Assembly (NCBI GenBank): GCA_013396635.1
Contig: WBMW01004109.1
Coordinates: 174,363 to 238,362, forward strand
DNA length: 64,000 bases
Reading direction: 5' to 3'
Source: Penelope pileata
Lineage: Eukaryota > Chordata > Aves > Galliformes > Cracidae
This document shows, piece by piece, positions 35,234 through 48,900 of the stretch. How positions within the stretch are numbered: position 1 is the stretch's first letter; every line of letters begins with the position of its first letter. A program made the translations under genes and the position numbers. The notes below the pieces were generated by a model. It saw only the letters and a program-made list of their open reading frames with translations. It was not told the origin of the DNA and searched no databases.

Positions 35234-38200
35234 AAAAGAAAAAAATAACCTTGTATGCACCAAATTGCATAACAAAGATAAAGGCAGAGGAAATCATTCA
35301 AAGATGGTGATTTTCTGTGATTTTGTTTTGAGGGGGATGAAAAAGTTATTGAATATTGCAGAATTAATAGGTAATTTATAGTGAAGATAATTATGCTATT
35401 TCAATCATTTATGTCTGATTTGATCTGATCTAATCACAAATGTGTTTAGATTAAAAGGTCAAAATACTAAATAACTGAGTCACAAAATTACAAAAAAGTT
35501 TAGAGAAAAGTATTATACTGAATTATGTCCACTGTTGGTCTTTGACACATTCACAACAAATTATTGTGAAAGCAGAGTTCACAGACAACTTCACAAAGGC
35601 AGAAAACTGTGCTAAGACCTTGATCCTGCATAAGGAAATGCCTTGGAAGGGAATCTACACATAAGAAATGTCATAAACGATTAGACATAGGTGTTATAGC
35701 CCATCATTCACATCATTTCATGCAGAATTGTAGAAATTAAAAAAAAAAAATTAGTTGTATTCACTGACATCCATTTCATACACAGTGCTTTTAAATATTA
35801 TAAAAAATCATAGTATAGAAAGAGACTCTTTTAGCAGTCAAATTTCTGTTAATAAATGTTTTCTGACAATACAGAGAACAGGCATATTACCACAGTACAA
35901 AATGTTTTACTCAGAAATGCTGAATGAGAAGTATACGCAAGTTGTTACATGACAGCTGTCAAGGCCAAACAAATCTCCATCTTGCTATTACAGTAAGTAT
36001 AATAATTTGTCATTTAACTTACCAGTACAATGTTGTTGCCCTCCACAGGACATTTTATTTATTTCTGTTAGATGATAAAAATATTTTTTTACTATGTTTA
36101 GGCTGCTGTTCAGAGCCATAAATAATGTTTGGATTTATTTTTCCTTTTCTCCCCTATTATTCCCATCACTGTAGAAAAAAACTGCAGTAAAAGAGAACAT
36201 GGATAGCAAAGCTAAGCATAGGTACAAGTTTTCTTCAGCTTGCTTTTGAAGAAAGGTTGAATCGCAGCCGAATTCTGCAAAGAAAAAGAAATTCAAAAAC
36301 TAGGTTATTTCAACTTTTCCTGCCTTTCATTGTTACATTGCGTAAGTGGTATGCCAGCAGGGAAAGAGAAACAGGAAAGAAAGAATGGCCTCTACAGTGG
36401 GAAAAGTGGGACAAGAATAGAAAGAATAGGAAGGCAGGGAGTTTTGTGATATGCAAGAAACTTTATTAAAGAAATCTTAAGATTTTAGAAGTTAGTGTTC
36501 CAGTTACGGGAAAGGTGAAAGTGAGGAAAATCTACGCTCTTACATCTGGTTCATTTTACTTATTCTTTCTATAATAGACTCTTTCATTACTTAATGCTGT
36601 ACTACTTTTCAGAAACTATGACTATTCTTTCTTCAAACATAAATACAAAGAATGTGCCATACATCATAATGGAGTCTGGGGTCTTTACACAGATTATTAT
36701 TATCTGACAACTTTGTATCTGAGACATAGACCATTTGGTCTAGTTATTATTTTTTAGATTTCATAAAGCTGTTTCTACTTCAAGATATATACAATGAACA
36801 GATTTAAACACACATCTTCGTTTCCCAGAGTATTTCACTAGCACAGTATTAATTCAAATCAAAATATCTTTACCATCCTAACACATTTTTTTTTTAATCA
36901 AAATAACATCATAACTGTTTTTTAGTTTGCACAGTTTAAATACAAAAAATATCTGCTACTAAACTGTTTACCACCTACGAGAAGCATCATCTAAGGTAGT
37001 TCATCTAGGCTAAGTATCTAGGCTATATTTGTAGTCATACAGAGAAAATATAATGGTGTCTCCATTCGATGCAATGAGCTGTCTCTTGAACAGATATATC
37101 TTTTTCTATTGAGTATAAAACAAGCTGAAGCAGCAGCTGCAGTTGGAGTACATAACTAAAGTTAGGAGGAGTTAATTTTGTGTTTGGCTGCTGCTTCATT
37201 GCACATTAACTGCATTTTTCCAGCCACTGTTTAGGACACTGCAGTCAAAGCTTTTTCTATCATACTTGCAGTGAGCAGCAGCATTCAGACACGAGAAATC
37301 CATGGGGAATGATTTTCCATAACCTTTGCTTAGTCAAGTGAGTATAGAGTTTCATTTAATTATTTATCAAGCAAAGTTTTAAAACAGAAATAATCATACT
37401 GAACTGCACTCAAATTTTATCTTAAATCATTTATTTATCTTTCCTACAGTTAACATATTTTGTCCTCCATGTAGTGAAATCCACATCCAGTAAGCATCAA
37501 TTTGCTTCATAACAGAAAAAAAAAGAGAGAGAAGTCATCAGAAAAGTGTTCTTATTTATAAAAACAGCTTTTTTTCTCATTATATGTTTGATGATTAATG
37601 GTTGTATGGTTGAAAAATGAGAATATCAACCTGTTAAGTACCCTGAAGTCCTAATAACTTTGAACTAAATGGAGGACCCACTCCTCACAGACCAAGAATC
37701 TTTTTTTTTTTTCTGGTCCTGTTTTACTGGCTGTGATATTAAGATATTTTACTTGCTCCTAACTTCTGTAGAAATTATTCTATTGGGAGCTGGATAACAT
37801 CCTCCACTAAACTAATACCTGTGCATTATTTTGCAAATAAGAATCACCAGTCCCTAAAAATGATATCAAAAGGACAAAAAGTACTAGCAACAACAAGAAA
37901 AGTACAAGAAAACTCAGAAGAAATGTCTTATTCACCTAGAACACTTTTTCTAGGAATAGAATTAAATTTAGAAAAATCATTTAGAAGGCACAAAAAGAAT
38001 TTCTATCATTAAGGGCAATAATAATTTTTTCCTGCTATCAGCAGAGATGGATTTATGGTGAGAGAGAAAGGACAGATAGACTGGAGTTTGGAGGTATGGA
38101 AAATTGAATACATACAGCAGAAAGTTCCACTTCCAAACAATTTGAGCTATCCTATGAGCTCAGGATTCACTTACTCACAAGCATGGAAAATACATGCTTT

Positions 38201-38790
38201 GTTTGATTTGCTGCTTTCTTGATAGCAGCTTTAGTTATTCAAATTGAGAATCACACCAAATACATCCCTTCAAACACTTTTGAACTTTGCAGACACTTCA
38301 TGTTCAGCTCCAAATGCTATTGTCTGGCCTTATTGTAGATAATTTCTATTATCCCCTCATATTTATTATGGGATTAACCCTTGGGACTAGTGCACAAATA
38401 CTGAGAAGAACAGAATCCCTCTCCAAAAATTTTCCGAGAGGCTCAGAGTGAAGATGAAAGTATAAAAAAATAAGAGGAAACAATGAGTGTGTGTTGGTTT
38501 TGTGTATGTTTTTTGTTGGTTTTGGCTTTGGAGGGGTTTTGTTTGTTAGGGTTTTTTTACTGCTGTTTTTTTTTTTTAGAAGTGCACTGTGAAGTAGATG
38601 TAGAGCTAAGGATGCCTTGATCCTTGTTCCTCATTATTTTTTTCCATAGATAAACTTGTTTTCTTCTTCAGTTAAGAAGATACAGTGACTTGAAACAAAA
38701 AAGTAAAATTAACCCTAAAATAGGCAATTCACAGTGAATACTACTACTAAATGCACAGCACAATTCCTGCTGATTTCAGGAAGAAATTAA

Positions 38791-38834
38791 NNNNNNNNNN
38801 NNNNNNNNNNNNNNNNNNNAAAAAAAAAAAAAAA
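38791..38834. other. 29-base assembly gap followed by poly-A
   Basis: 29 N residues (38791-38819), immediately followed by fifteen A residues. The gap was probably caused by a longer poly-A or simple repeat that could not be resolved. An A-tailed insertion is possible, but no retroposed sequence is recognisable on the left side. Confidence 0.95.
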
Positions 38835-40865
38835 GATGAGAGCAGAGTCTAGGATTACGATTCCACCAGACTGACAGTTATTGCTAGTGATTCTGACAAA
38901 AAATGTATAATTAGGCCACAAAATACTATTCACTAATTATAACATCTTAGGCATCAGGCAGAATATACAATGTGGAGTCAAGCATCTGACAAATACATGT
39001 TTAGCATCCATTTACATAAGTTAAAAAATGAAAATTAAATAGCATGAATATAAACTTCAGTTAAAGCCTTGAAGTAATGTAATACCAAAAAGGATGTTCC
39101 AGGTTGCCCAGACAAGCCTGAGCAAGTGATGCAGTCTGTTCATTCTATCATAAGTTTGTTTCAGAGATTCTGACAGCAAAGTCTGAAAATAATCATACAG
39201 GATTTGTTCCTTCTGTCTTTCTATCCTTTTATTTCCTTATTTTCACTTCAACTGCAAGGCATCACTCTCCAACTTCCTAAAACACTTTCATTATTGTCTC
39301 TTTCATTTTCCTTTCCAGCTACCTCCTTTAGCAACTACACCATTAACAATTACCTTGTTTCCCATGTAAAACCTTCTTGTGATCTGCTTATCATTAAATT
39401 AAATTTGTAAGCTTCATCTATCTTAAAAAGAAAAGTTATTTTTATCTCCGATTTAGCTGATGATTTCAGCAATTTCATAGAGTAATTTCTCAAAATTAAA
39501 GAGGGTTATGTTTTTTTTTTCTTTCAATCTAAAAAATATCAGCTAATTTTAATACCTTCATGATCATATCTATCCATTCAGAATGCTGTTTAGAAGAATT
39601 GCTCCTGATGTGATGGGTTGCATACCAGACTGAGCACTTCGCAAATTTCTTCATCTATGGGTCAGAGATGACTGAATTTAATTAAGTATGGAATTGTATA
39701 CAGAGACAATAATAAGATTGTTCCATTTAAGGTATTACAGCAAAGGCAACTTGATACCGTCCATGGCTGCTGCATGATGGATCCTGCAACTAGTACAGAG
39801 CTTGTCTTCATTATCATTCTGAATAGACTTCCTGGTGTTGAAAAGACACATGCAAGTTTTCCAGTGTGTTTACCACCAGTGAATAAATATGAACTGAGTA
39901 AATTAACCAGAAGTGACTTCAGATTGATCACTCCATGATTTTCTCCCTTTAATTATTTCTTGGAAAGGAAACCAAAAGAAAAACAGGCTGGTGTTATATA
40001 CAAGCACTTAAAAGGCAATAATTATGTAGGAAACAAATGAAACTTGCACCTGAGGTAGAGATAGTGCCAGGTTATGCTTACCTAATGTGGTAAAATCTGT
40101 GGGCTTAAATATGCAAAGTTAGGTAATTCTGAAGTAGACCCACTGAGTTTCTTAAAATGTATGTTGAGAGTAGATTTTTGTATTGCCTTGGTATATAAGC
40201 ACACTCAGTTTTGCATTTCTCAAAGACTCAGAAAAGACCTTCTGGGGACCTGCTGCTTCATTTACACATAACTTCATTCTAATATGCAACATCTACTTTC
40301 CTTGTATTGCTTACTTTCTCCGCACTCCCTCAAATCTACCTAAAAAGTAGAACATTCCTGCTCATCATTCCTCACAGAATGGCTGGAATATTCCTTTAAT
40401 CAGTCACATCACATGGTTGATTTTCATCAAAATATGTCATGAAAATGATAATTTTTCTGTCCTAATAGAAGTCACAAAAACTATTAAAGTGTTTTTAGAG
40501 AAGTATGACATTGCTCTAAGAGCACTTCCCTCTCCTGCAACTGCTACACGTGCATAATGTCCTCTCCTGAAACTCCTTCCTCATTTTTCCTCCTTGCTGT
40601 CTAATCCAGTTTGAAGTTTGCTAGTGAATTACGCATACTCCCAGACAAACCAGGTTTGGGGACTATGCAAACACTCCCCACGTGGCTGGCACCAGGTGCA
40701 CAAATTGTGACTCGCAGTCCTGCTCCAGCTGCTTTTGCTGAGCCTCTCACTCATGTCATTTACCCTAGTCCCTCCAGTGGTTGCACCTGGGAGACCAATC
40801 TGCCTCATCTCACTGGCTGGAGCTGACTCCCCCACTGTCCATAGACCAGAGGTATCTCTGCCCTT

Positions 40866-41335
40866 TATAGAATCATACAATCATTAAGGTCAGAAAAAAA
40901 CACTAAGATCATCCAGTCCAACCTTCAAACCATCACCACCATGCCCACTAAACCATGTCACTCTGTGCTACATCTATCCTTTTCTTGAAAACCTCCAGGA
41001 ACAGTGACTCCACCGCCCTTAAGGGCAGCCTGTTCCAATGCATTACCACTCTTTCTGAGCAGAAATTTTTCCTAATACCCAACCTGAACCTCCCCTGGTG
41101 CAACTTGAGGCCATTCTCTCTCATTCTATCTCTAGTCACCTGGGAGAAGAGGCCTACCCTGACCTCACCACAACCTCCTTTCAGGGAGTTGTAGAGAGTG
41201 ATAACGTCTTCTCTGAGCCTCCTCTTCTCCAGACTAAACAATCCCAGTTCCCTTGGCTGCTCTTCATAAGACTGTGTTCCAGACCCTTCACCAGCTTTGT
41301 TGCCCTTCTTTGGACATGCTCCAGGGCTTCATGGA
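40866..41335 (-). mobile_element. CR1 LINE fragment, minus strand
   Basis: The plus strand starts with the reversed tail ATAGAATCATACAATCATTA and continues with the 3' untranslated block ATCATCCAGTCCAACCTTC. On the minus strand a frame at 40948-41241 reads FSLEKRRLREDVITLYNSLK, then MRENGLKLHQGRFRLGIRKN, HWNRLPLRAVES and LEVFKKR. It extends to about 41335 (GGACATGCTCCAGGG), where similarity stops. Its 3' sequence differs from the 20837-type copies, indicating another CR1 subfamily. Frame damage makes it non-functional. Confidence 0.93.
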
Positions 41336-42817
41336 TATGCTCCAGTGCCTAGCACCAAATCCATTCACATCAGTCTCACCAGTAGCTGCCACCTAGTCCT
41401 TACAGCACTCACACATAAGATAGAAAGTGAGAGTACACAAAAGAAAGCATTAAAAAATGCTTTAGTAAGACACACTGCAGTGATGGGGCACAGGTCTTGA
41501 TCAGATAAGTGTATTGACCAACTCAGTTTCCATGCGACCAGTACTATTCTGTCTAATTACCCTTTTGCTCCTCCCCATCCCTTTCCCCTAAATGCTCCTT
41601 CAGAAGTTTTACAAAATCCCACAGGTCCCTCTCAGATACCCAAAATCTTCCTGTTCCTCTTGTTTCCCCCTTCTTATCAGTTACAAGGTCCAGGTGGGCC
41701 CTCTTTGACCCTCTGCCTGTAGTTTCTTGATAGCTCATGAATTAGCAACTGGAGGTTTCTGGTCCTTAACATTGACTCTGCTATCTCTCGGCTACCAGGT
41801 TTGTGCCTCTGTGTGCTCTTATTTACCACATTCTCCTTTAGTTATGATTCCCTTTTGCATTTATTGGATAACCTTAAGAAGATGCTCTTGCTTTCCACAT
41901 ACCCTGACGAAGTGAATAGTGGGGTCAGCCTGGCCAAGCAGCTAGTCTCCAGGCCCTTCCCAACCAATTGCTAGTTGTTGTAAACACACTGAGAAGCCAA
42001 GATACTGAGAACACAGAAGTTTCCATTCCTTTGTCCCAGTTGTCCCTAGCATTATTTAAAAAAAAAAAAAAAAGTAGAATATTTATTATTTCAAAGAAGA
42101 GACAAGCTTCTGTAAGACACAATAAATTTCTGGACAATTCTCCAAGGACAGTTTCCTTATCAAACAGGAACTCCCTGGTAAAGCATAAGGGCAGTGTGCA
42201 GTGTGTATAGTGTTTAAATAAGATCATTATTCTGACATATTTGACACAGCTTTAAGTTTCTGTGGCGGTGTTCTTATTTTTAAAAAGGATAAATGCCCCA
42301 TGGTATGCAATAATGAGTAACCGGTAAGCATATATGTAAGCAGACATAGTAAATGGACACTTCACTTCGGATCACTTATTTTCCCATATCCTATGAAGTA
42401 AAGATATACTGAATTTGCCCGTATGAATCACTCTTTAAAAATAATTTCATACTTAAAAGAACAACTGAAGCAGTACAAACTTTAACTTAAGGGCTATAGC
42501 AAATATAATTTACATCAGACAGAAAATTCTCTTTAAGAAAAAGCATCTTATTTGGATATTTTCTGGTATTACTTGTTATTTTATGTACACAGATAAGGGA
42601 GCAGTGTAGAGAAAAAATAAATAATCCCATAGAAAATACCCTTTCAGAAAAAGACAACAAATCTGTTTATTAAATAGTAGAAAAGGCTCAATTTAGTATT
42701 GGGTTTAAATGGCTGCTACTAATATAAGTGCAAATGAAATAAAATATGATTATCATTTCCTAATGTTTGTTCTTCAATTTTTATTTCACTACTTACTAAC
42801 AGCTATTTTTAAGAAGT
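41336..42817. other. Moderately GC-rich interval, unassigned
   Basis: About 1.5 kb. The part 41500-41960 is more GC-rich than the surroundings and has a 61-codon minus frame (41553-41738) whose C-terminal half is charged and helix-like (FWVSERDLWDFVKLLKEHLG). I do not recognise it. A poly-A run lies at about 42058-42073. The rest is AT-rich without motifs. Confidence 0.45.
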
Positions 42818-43129
42818 GTACTCTTTTTCCAAGAGTAGATAATGATAGGACAAGGGGGAATGATTTTAAGTTGAAGGAGGGAAGATTTAGATTAGATGTC
42901 ACGGGGGAGTTCTTCACTGAGAGAGTGGTGAGGTGCTGGAACAGGCTGCCCAGAGAGGTTGTGGATGCCCCATCCCTGGAGGTGTTCAAGGCCAGGTTGG
43001 ATGGGGCCGTGGGCAACCTGATCTAGTACTAGATCTAGAGTTTGGCAACCCTGCCTGAGTCAGGGGAATTGGAACTTGGTGATCCTCAGGGTCCCTTCCA
43101 ATCCAAGCCATTCTATGATTCTATGATTA
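42818..43129 (+). mobile_element. CR1 LINE 3' fragment with intact ORF2 C-terminus
   Basis: A 5'-truncated CR1 that begins near the VDNDRTRGNDFKLKEGRFRL block. It keeps the frame open through HW/CWNRLPREVVDAP and SLEVFKARLDGAVGNLI to the natural stop at 43024-43026. It then has about 100 bases of 3' untranslated sequence and the tail CCATTCTATGATTCTATGAT. With only about 70 residues left it has no activity, but it gives a useful local reference for the ORF2 terminus. Confidence 0.94.
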
Positions 43130-45114
43130 ATCTTCTCCTAAGTGTTCATGCTTGCCCTAAATCAATCTCATAATGTGTCCTCATTTAAATGTGCACAAGA
43201 CTCAGTTTATCAGATGAACATGCATGTCTGAGGCCTGGATTTGCAGTGAATAATATATTTTCATGGAAAGAAATTTCAATTACAGACAGAACTCCTCAGA
43301 AATAGCTACAAGACGGGACAAGTGCAACAGCAACACGTGGTCTAAGCTACATCATTATGGTCTTTTACTCCTGGTCCTGGATCATTCAGTCTCTAGGGCC
43401 TGTGCCTACCTATTAACAATCAGAAGAAACATAGACAAAGGCAATACAGAGTAAACATCTATAATAGAAACAAATTCAGGCTATCACATCAACACAAAGT
43501 GAACTTCAGAAGGTGTATGTCTGAATAGCAGCTCCACTGTGTTTTGTCTCTCTCTCTCTGTTTTTGCTCTGAGTAAGGAATTTCTGTTGTTTAATAAATG
43601 CTATAAAAATGTGTGTTATCATTAATCTGTCTGCTGTGACTTGTTTCTTTTATGATCCCTCGATATCTGCAACTTCCCCAGGCCTGCTTAGGCTGAGGCC
43701 AGCCTTTTGAAGCAGGCAGCAAATATGCACATTAGTCCAGAGGTGGTCTAGAAGGCACAGAAGATGTTGCAAAGGGAAAATAATCCTGCATTTGGGAGAG
43801 ACTGGATGCAGGACAGCTTGTGCACACTGTATCCCTGGGACACCAGAGGCAGAGTACACACAGTGTATGCAGAACACAGGAAAGACTGATATCATGATAA
43901 GTTGGGCTTGTGGGCACTTAGTCATATTGCAAAGAAAGAGATACTGCTTGTCATGTGAGAAAATTAAGTGAATGCTTTAGAACGAAAAGTGAGAGACAAA
44001 ATTATTAGAGAGGTCTGTGCCAAGTTCCTCATAACAAAGAAAAGGAAGTTATAAATGGAGACAAGAAAACAGACGTAGACAAACAATCCAGAATGTCATT
44101 TATCTGAAATCTAAACAAAACACAGTTATCGTATAATAATTATTTCTCACACTACTATACTTAGTGACAGGTAGAACTGAAAAGCCAGGCTGTCCAGATA
44201 TTACTTTTAGATTAAACAGCACTAGTAGGAAAAGCAGCACTGAAAATTTCAAAGAGAAATAGATTTTCACTTGCTTTACAGCTCAGTTTGATAATTTTAA
44301 ACATGAATACCGTCCTTCACAAGTTAACATTTCAGGGATAGATCTTTGTGATGCAACTAGCACTGAATAAAACTGAGAGCCAGTGCATGTAGTCATGAGA
44401 GGTAACAAGTATCAGTCTGGAAAGAGTTTAAAGTTAACATTTGTTCACTGCTCCAGCACTGGAGTAACACTTTCCAGGTATTCCTACTTTGCTGGGTATG
44501 TCACATACACAAACTGGCTCACCAGCCACATGAAAATTTAATGTAAACTCCATCTTATAATGTTGTGAGGGGCAGGAAGGTTGTAATATTTCCATAGATC
44601 ATTGCTGTTGTTTGATAGTTTTCCTCATATTCTCTAATCCTGAAACTGGATAATTTCATGAAAATGTCAGCTTTCACTTCATGACACAGTAATTATTGAA
44701 CCTCTTGTTTGCTGAAGTAGGTCATAGAAAGGTAGATAAGAAGAAGCTAAACTCACTTAAGTCAATTTCTTATGTTAGTGTGTAGATCGTTTTTTGGTGC
44801 TTGTTGTTATTTTAAAAAAATGTTGCTGAAGTGGGCTAAGTTTTTACAAATTCTGAAATAATATTATATATAGAGCTAAATCTGTAGCAAATACTTAAGA
44901 GCTGCTATTGACAAAGTTTATAATGAAGTTAATGTAACAGAAGGTCATTCTAGTCATTCTGATCATGAAATTCTGAATTATGCCCCAAGAGGACCCCAAG
45001 AGAATATGGATAGATAAGGGGAAAAGTCACAAAGAATAAATCAAAGAAGAGCAAAAGAGAAAAAACTGAAGTTAAGGAAGCATGGAAAGGCTTTGCCTAG
45101 AGACAAATGAAAAA

Positions 45115-45138
45115 GGGCGGGAGGTGGAAGGGGGTGGG
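45115..45138 (+). other. G-rich motif with G-quadruplex potential
   Basis: Four G runs (3, 3, 5 and 3) with spacers of 1, 8 and 1 bases. The middle loop is one base longer than the usual strict pattern. The adjacent sequence is purine-rich. Confidence 0.4.
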
Positions 45139-45387
45139 AAATATAGCAAGCCTGCAGTCATAAAGGGAAGAAAAGCAGAAAATGAAGATGCAGAGAAGAA
45201 AGTATGGTATATTGCTAAAAGAGAGCAAAAAGTGTAGAATGATTCTTTCAGAACACTCATTTGTACTGCCTCAAAGCTTATGGTGACACATTTTAGGGCT
45301 CAGTTACAGAAGTGCCAGTTGTACACTTACAGGTAAAGCTGAATCTCATTTTGCATTTGTTTACTAATACTGCCAAACCTAAGTACT

Positions 45388-45413
45388 GAATAAATAAATA
45401 AATAAATAAATAA
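45388..45413. repeat. (AAAT)n microsatellite
   Basis: About six tandem TAAA units followed by degenerate ATAATGATAATAATA. Confidence 0.93.
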
Positions 45414-45751
45414 TGATAATAATAAAAAGATGTCAAGCTTTAATATTGATTTAAAATGATGGGAAACCTGATTTTTTTTTTAGCATTTCTCCTTGTTTTT
45501 GAGGTTTCTGTTAAAGCATTATAACATTTAAGTCACACAGAAAGACTGTACAGTGTTTTTTATTACAGAATAGAGGTGAAAATATAATCACAGAGTTATT
45601 GTAGATGAGGGGTTATATAAAAATTCCACAAGTACTGCAAAAATGAATAACATAACAAGTGTATCTGTTGGATCGCTAGAAACATTCAAGGTTTTTGTAG
45701 CTGAAATGTAAAGCTATTTCTGTCTTGAAGGACCAAGAGGGAAGGACCGAC

Positions 45752-45905
45752 TCATAGAATCATAGAATGGTTCAGGTTGGAAGGGACCTTAGAGATCGTC
45801 TTGTTCCAACCCCCTTGCTATGGACAAGGACACCTCCCACTAGACCAGGTTGCCCAAAGCCCCATCCAGCCTGGCTTTGAATACTTCCAGGCAGGGGGCA
45901 TCCAT
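45752..45905 (-). mobile_element. CR1 LINE 3' end, minus strand
   Basis: Starts with the reversed tail TCATAGAATCATAGAATGG, then GGTTGGAAGGGACCTTAGAG and CACCTCCCACTAGACCAGGT, and stops near 45905 inside the last codons of ORF2. It belongs to the same subfamily as the copies at 20837-21780 and 59595-59740. Only about 150 bases were inserted or remain. Confidence 0.94.
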
Positions 45906-48900
45906 CCATCATGGGCTCAGATCGTATGGTGCTCTCATTCATGCAGGATATGCCTGTCTTGCTCTTCCTCGTTAGTAAGCAGCAGTATGATTAGTGTAAA
46001 CTGTCTGCAAGAGCAGGTTTTGTGAGCTATGCAAATGCCAGGAAAAACTGTTCTTTTATAAACTGAAGCCTTTCCTCAACCTCCTGTATGTTAAGGTATA
46101 CTGTCACAGGAGCCCACCTCCAGACCCCTTCTGACTGATGGACGCTTTTCTGCTGAACTGCCAGAGTTGGAGTTCCTGTTCTTTTGGTTTCCTCTCTTCT
46201 CCTGAGCCCATGAGTTGACCACAGGTCGTGTCATACACACCTGTGTTGGGCTGCAGTACCCAATCTTCTCTCACTCCAGCACTGTTTCTGTTCTGTTATT
46301 TCTGTTCTTTAACTGATTTCTAGGAAAGCTGAAACAAAATGTTTTTTTCCTAGTCATGCTTTATTCATTCCACGTTGATACACAGAACAGGTGTAATGTC
46401 AGCAAACATATGTAGTACATGTGATTCATGCTAGGTCTCAATGTGATTGTTTGTAATACTCAGAAAGAAATGATCTGAGTGGTTCTTGTGAAAAGTATGT
46501 GCTCCTCTGTATCATTCTGCCTGGTAGCTGCAGAAAGAAATAGTGTACCCTGTCATAGTGTCTCATATATAATCTCTTGACAATAACAAGCTGTAAACTT
46601 GAAAAGGCAAATTTCCTTTCTCACCAATAAAATGCACCAAGTCTTTTGACTTTTTCTTTTGCATTTAATTTATGTCTTATAAACCAGTGTACAAGCATAT
46701 TTGCATCCTTTAGAGGCAGTTTAGTCTGAACGCTGGCCTCATTGTCTGAACTGGATAGCTAGTTAGCATGCCCAGGGCTAGGAAGCCTGGAAGGCGGGTA
46801 CGTGAAATCAGCGATGCATGGGATCCAGAGATCCTGGGTATGTCATCACAAAGCCTAGCTGACAAGGAGATTCAAAAGATGAACTTTCAAGTGATGGACA
46901 GTCACATCGATGTACATCACTATATTTATATCTTGTAACAAGATAAAGGTAAATTCTAGAATATCTCACATAAATGTAAACCTATGCTGAAATTATCAAA
47001 GGAACAAGACTTCTGATGTCTTTGATTGCAGACTTAACCATCTGTCCTCAAAAATCTCTATCACTGCAATGGTTCCTTCAAAGGAGGGAAATAAATTATG
47101 AAAAAAAAAAAGGAAAAAGAGAAATGATCAAGAGTGTATGATATTGTTCAAACGAAATAAAGTTAAAAAAAAGTCCAACTCAACCTGAGTATCTGAATAA
47201 TATCTGTAGTGCTAGAAAGGTTTTAGTTTGAGAATAGTAAAAGGATTTGGAATGGAAATCTCTTTTGTAATATCTACTGTCACTTGACTCAATTAATAGC
47301 TGGAATGGAAATTGGAGAGTCAAGAGACCTGCACAAAAGATGGATAAAATGTTGTATTGATCCAGCAATGCTTCTCATCAAGAAGAGTTTAATGCATTGA
47401 TATACCCATAAGAAAAGAATACTGCATTCTTTAAGCCATTACGCGCAATGGGATGACAATTTAAGAAACACAGCAGAAATGATTAACATCTCTCTAAGCC
47501 ACATTTCACTGTCTGCTCCACATGAAATGGTGTGAATGAAATAGAATTTTATGAACTGTACAAAATTGTACAGAACAGTAAAGCTAATCTAATGACCACA
47601 TGCTCAATAGATGGCAATTCCCATTACAGTCACTCTCTTCTATTTCTGATTTTAATTATTTCTCAAAAATAGAGAGGATGCAGGGGAATCAGCAAAGGTG
47701 GGATTTCAACTTACATTCAACCACTTCTGTTTCTAAAAGTGAGACTAGACCAATAGGGACTTGAAAGTCATATCTAAGTAAAAGCAAAATAAAATGCCTC
47801 CTTTTTCACTATTTCTTCGGAAATGATTTTTTTCTGAAGTAATGATGGGATTGTTAGACTTAAATTTTTTCATGATGTAGAATAGCAGCTTTACCATCAG
47901 CGCTTATATTCTGCTTAATTTTACTGTTATTATTAAGCTGAGAGGTGTGCAGGTTTACTTCACAAACGATTTAAAAAATTCATGTAAAAGATGTTTTTTC
48001 TAGGCTGAAAGTCAAGTAGAATTCAGTGGTGAATTGATTTTTGTGCAGTGCAATGGGTGGTGTGAAATCAGGAAATTGTACACTTCAACAAAATGATGTA
48101 CATACGACAACTTTCATACTCTATTTAGATGAGAGATGCCGGCAATCCATGAAGCACACTTACCTGTAGCTAGAAGTGCTGGGTACTCTTGTTGAATATG
48201 TTTTTGGGATAATGCAAATAAGAAAAACAAATTAAGAGATGAGGCTCTACCTTCCCAGCACACCCAAAGTAAGGAGTGGGCTGTAGGAACCTGCTTATAT
48301 TGAGCTTTGAAGATTTCTGCAGAGTGAGTTCATCATGCATTACTCTTTCTTTGAGGTGAAAACACACAGTGCGTTGCACAGAGTACACATTTCATGTATG
48401 CAGGAGCATGAAAAGTAGTTTTCAGTGACTGTTAAAACATTGTTTAAAAAAGTTCTGTGAAGGCACTCCTGAAGAATAGACATCTTACACATGGCAAACT
48501 ATCTTCATCTGCTTCTCTCTTCAAGTTCTCTCTTGTAAACAAAAGCACACATACAAAGCAGAAAGCTTCAGTGTCATTTTCATTTTGTACAAGATACTTC
48601 TCAAAAGAATGTCTTTAAAAACACACTATCAGTCTCTGTCAATTTCTCTGAGCAGTCGTTAATGAAATGTCACCTTCTAAGTTCCTCACACTGGGAATTT
48701 AGACAGGTTCAGGTTTTGAATACAAAAACTTAAGATAACATTAGTTAGTTAAATTCACTTGAAGTTAAAATTATTGCAGAAGAGAGATAAGTATATTACA
48801 TTATTTTTTTAAAAAAATAGTTCTGTAGTTTCTCTGAAGAAGTCCAATATTTGATTTTTTTTCTTCTCCAATGGCCAACTTTAAACTTCTGCTGACATTT

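Larger units (their letters stand above)
31762..40865. other. 9.1-kb AT-rich tract, no recognised gene
   Basis: No exon or clear transposon. Simple repeats: a C/CT tract near 31860-31880, (AAAC)n at 35211-35233, a T/G-rich low-complexity stretch at about 38487-38578, and a small gap with an adjoining poly-A at 38791-38834. A 35-base stretch near 32346 (TTTATTCAGCCTGGGG) faintly recalls a CR1 block but is too short to call. The final 280 bases (40580-40860) are noticeably more GC-rich and have overlapping 70-83-codon frames on both strands without motifs. Confidence 0.55.
43130..45751. other. Non-repeat interval, no gene recognised
   Basis: About 2.6 kb. A stretch at 43540-43640 has a CT run, then AATAAATGCTATAAAA; it could be an old polyadenylation or LTR R-region, but nothing upstream supports this. 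Moderately GC-rich sequence at 43660-43900 carries overlapping 91- and 61-codon frames without motifs. A G-rich motif sits at 45115-45138 and an (AAAT)n repeat at 45388-45413. Confidence 0.5.

Noticed and set aside
43540..43640. CT run followed by AATAAATGCTATAAAA, as in an LTR or gene 3' end
   Set aside because: No LTR landmarks or upstream coding sequence could be found; AATAAA is frequent in AT-rich DNA.
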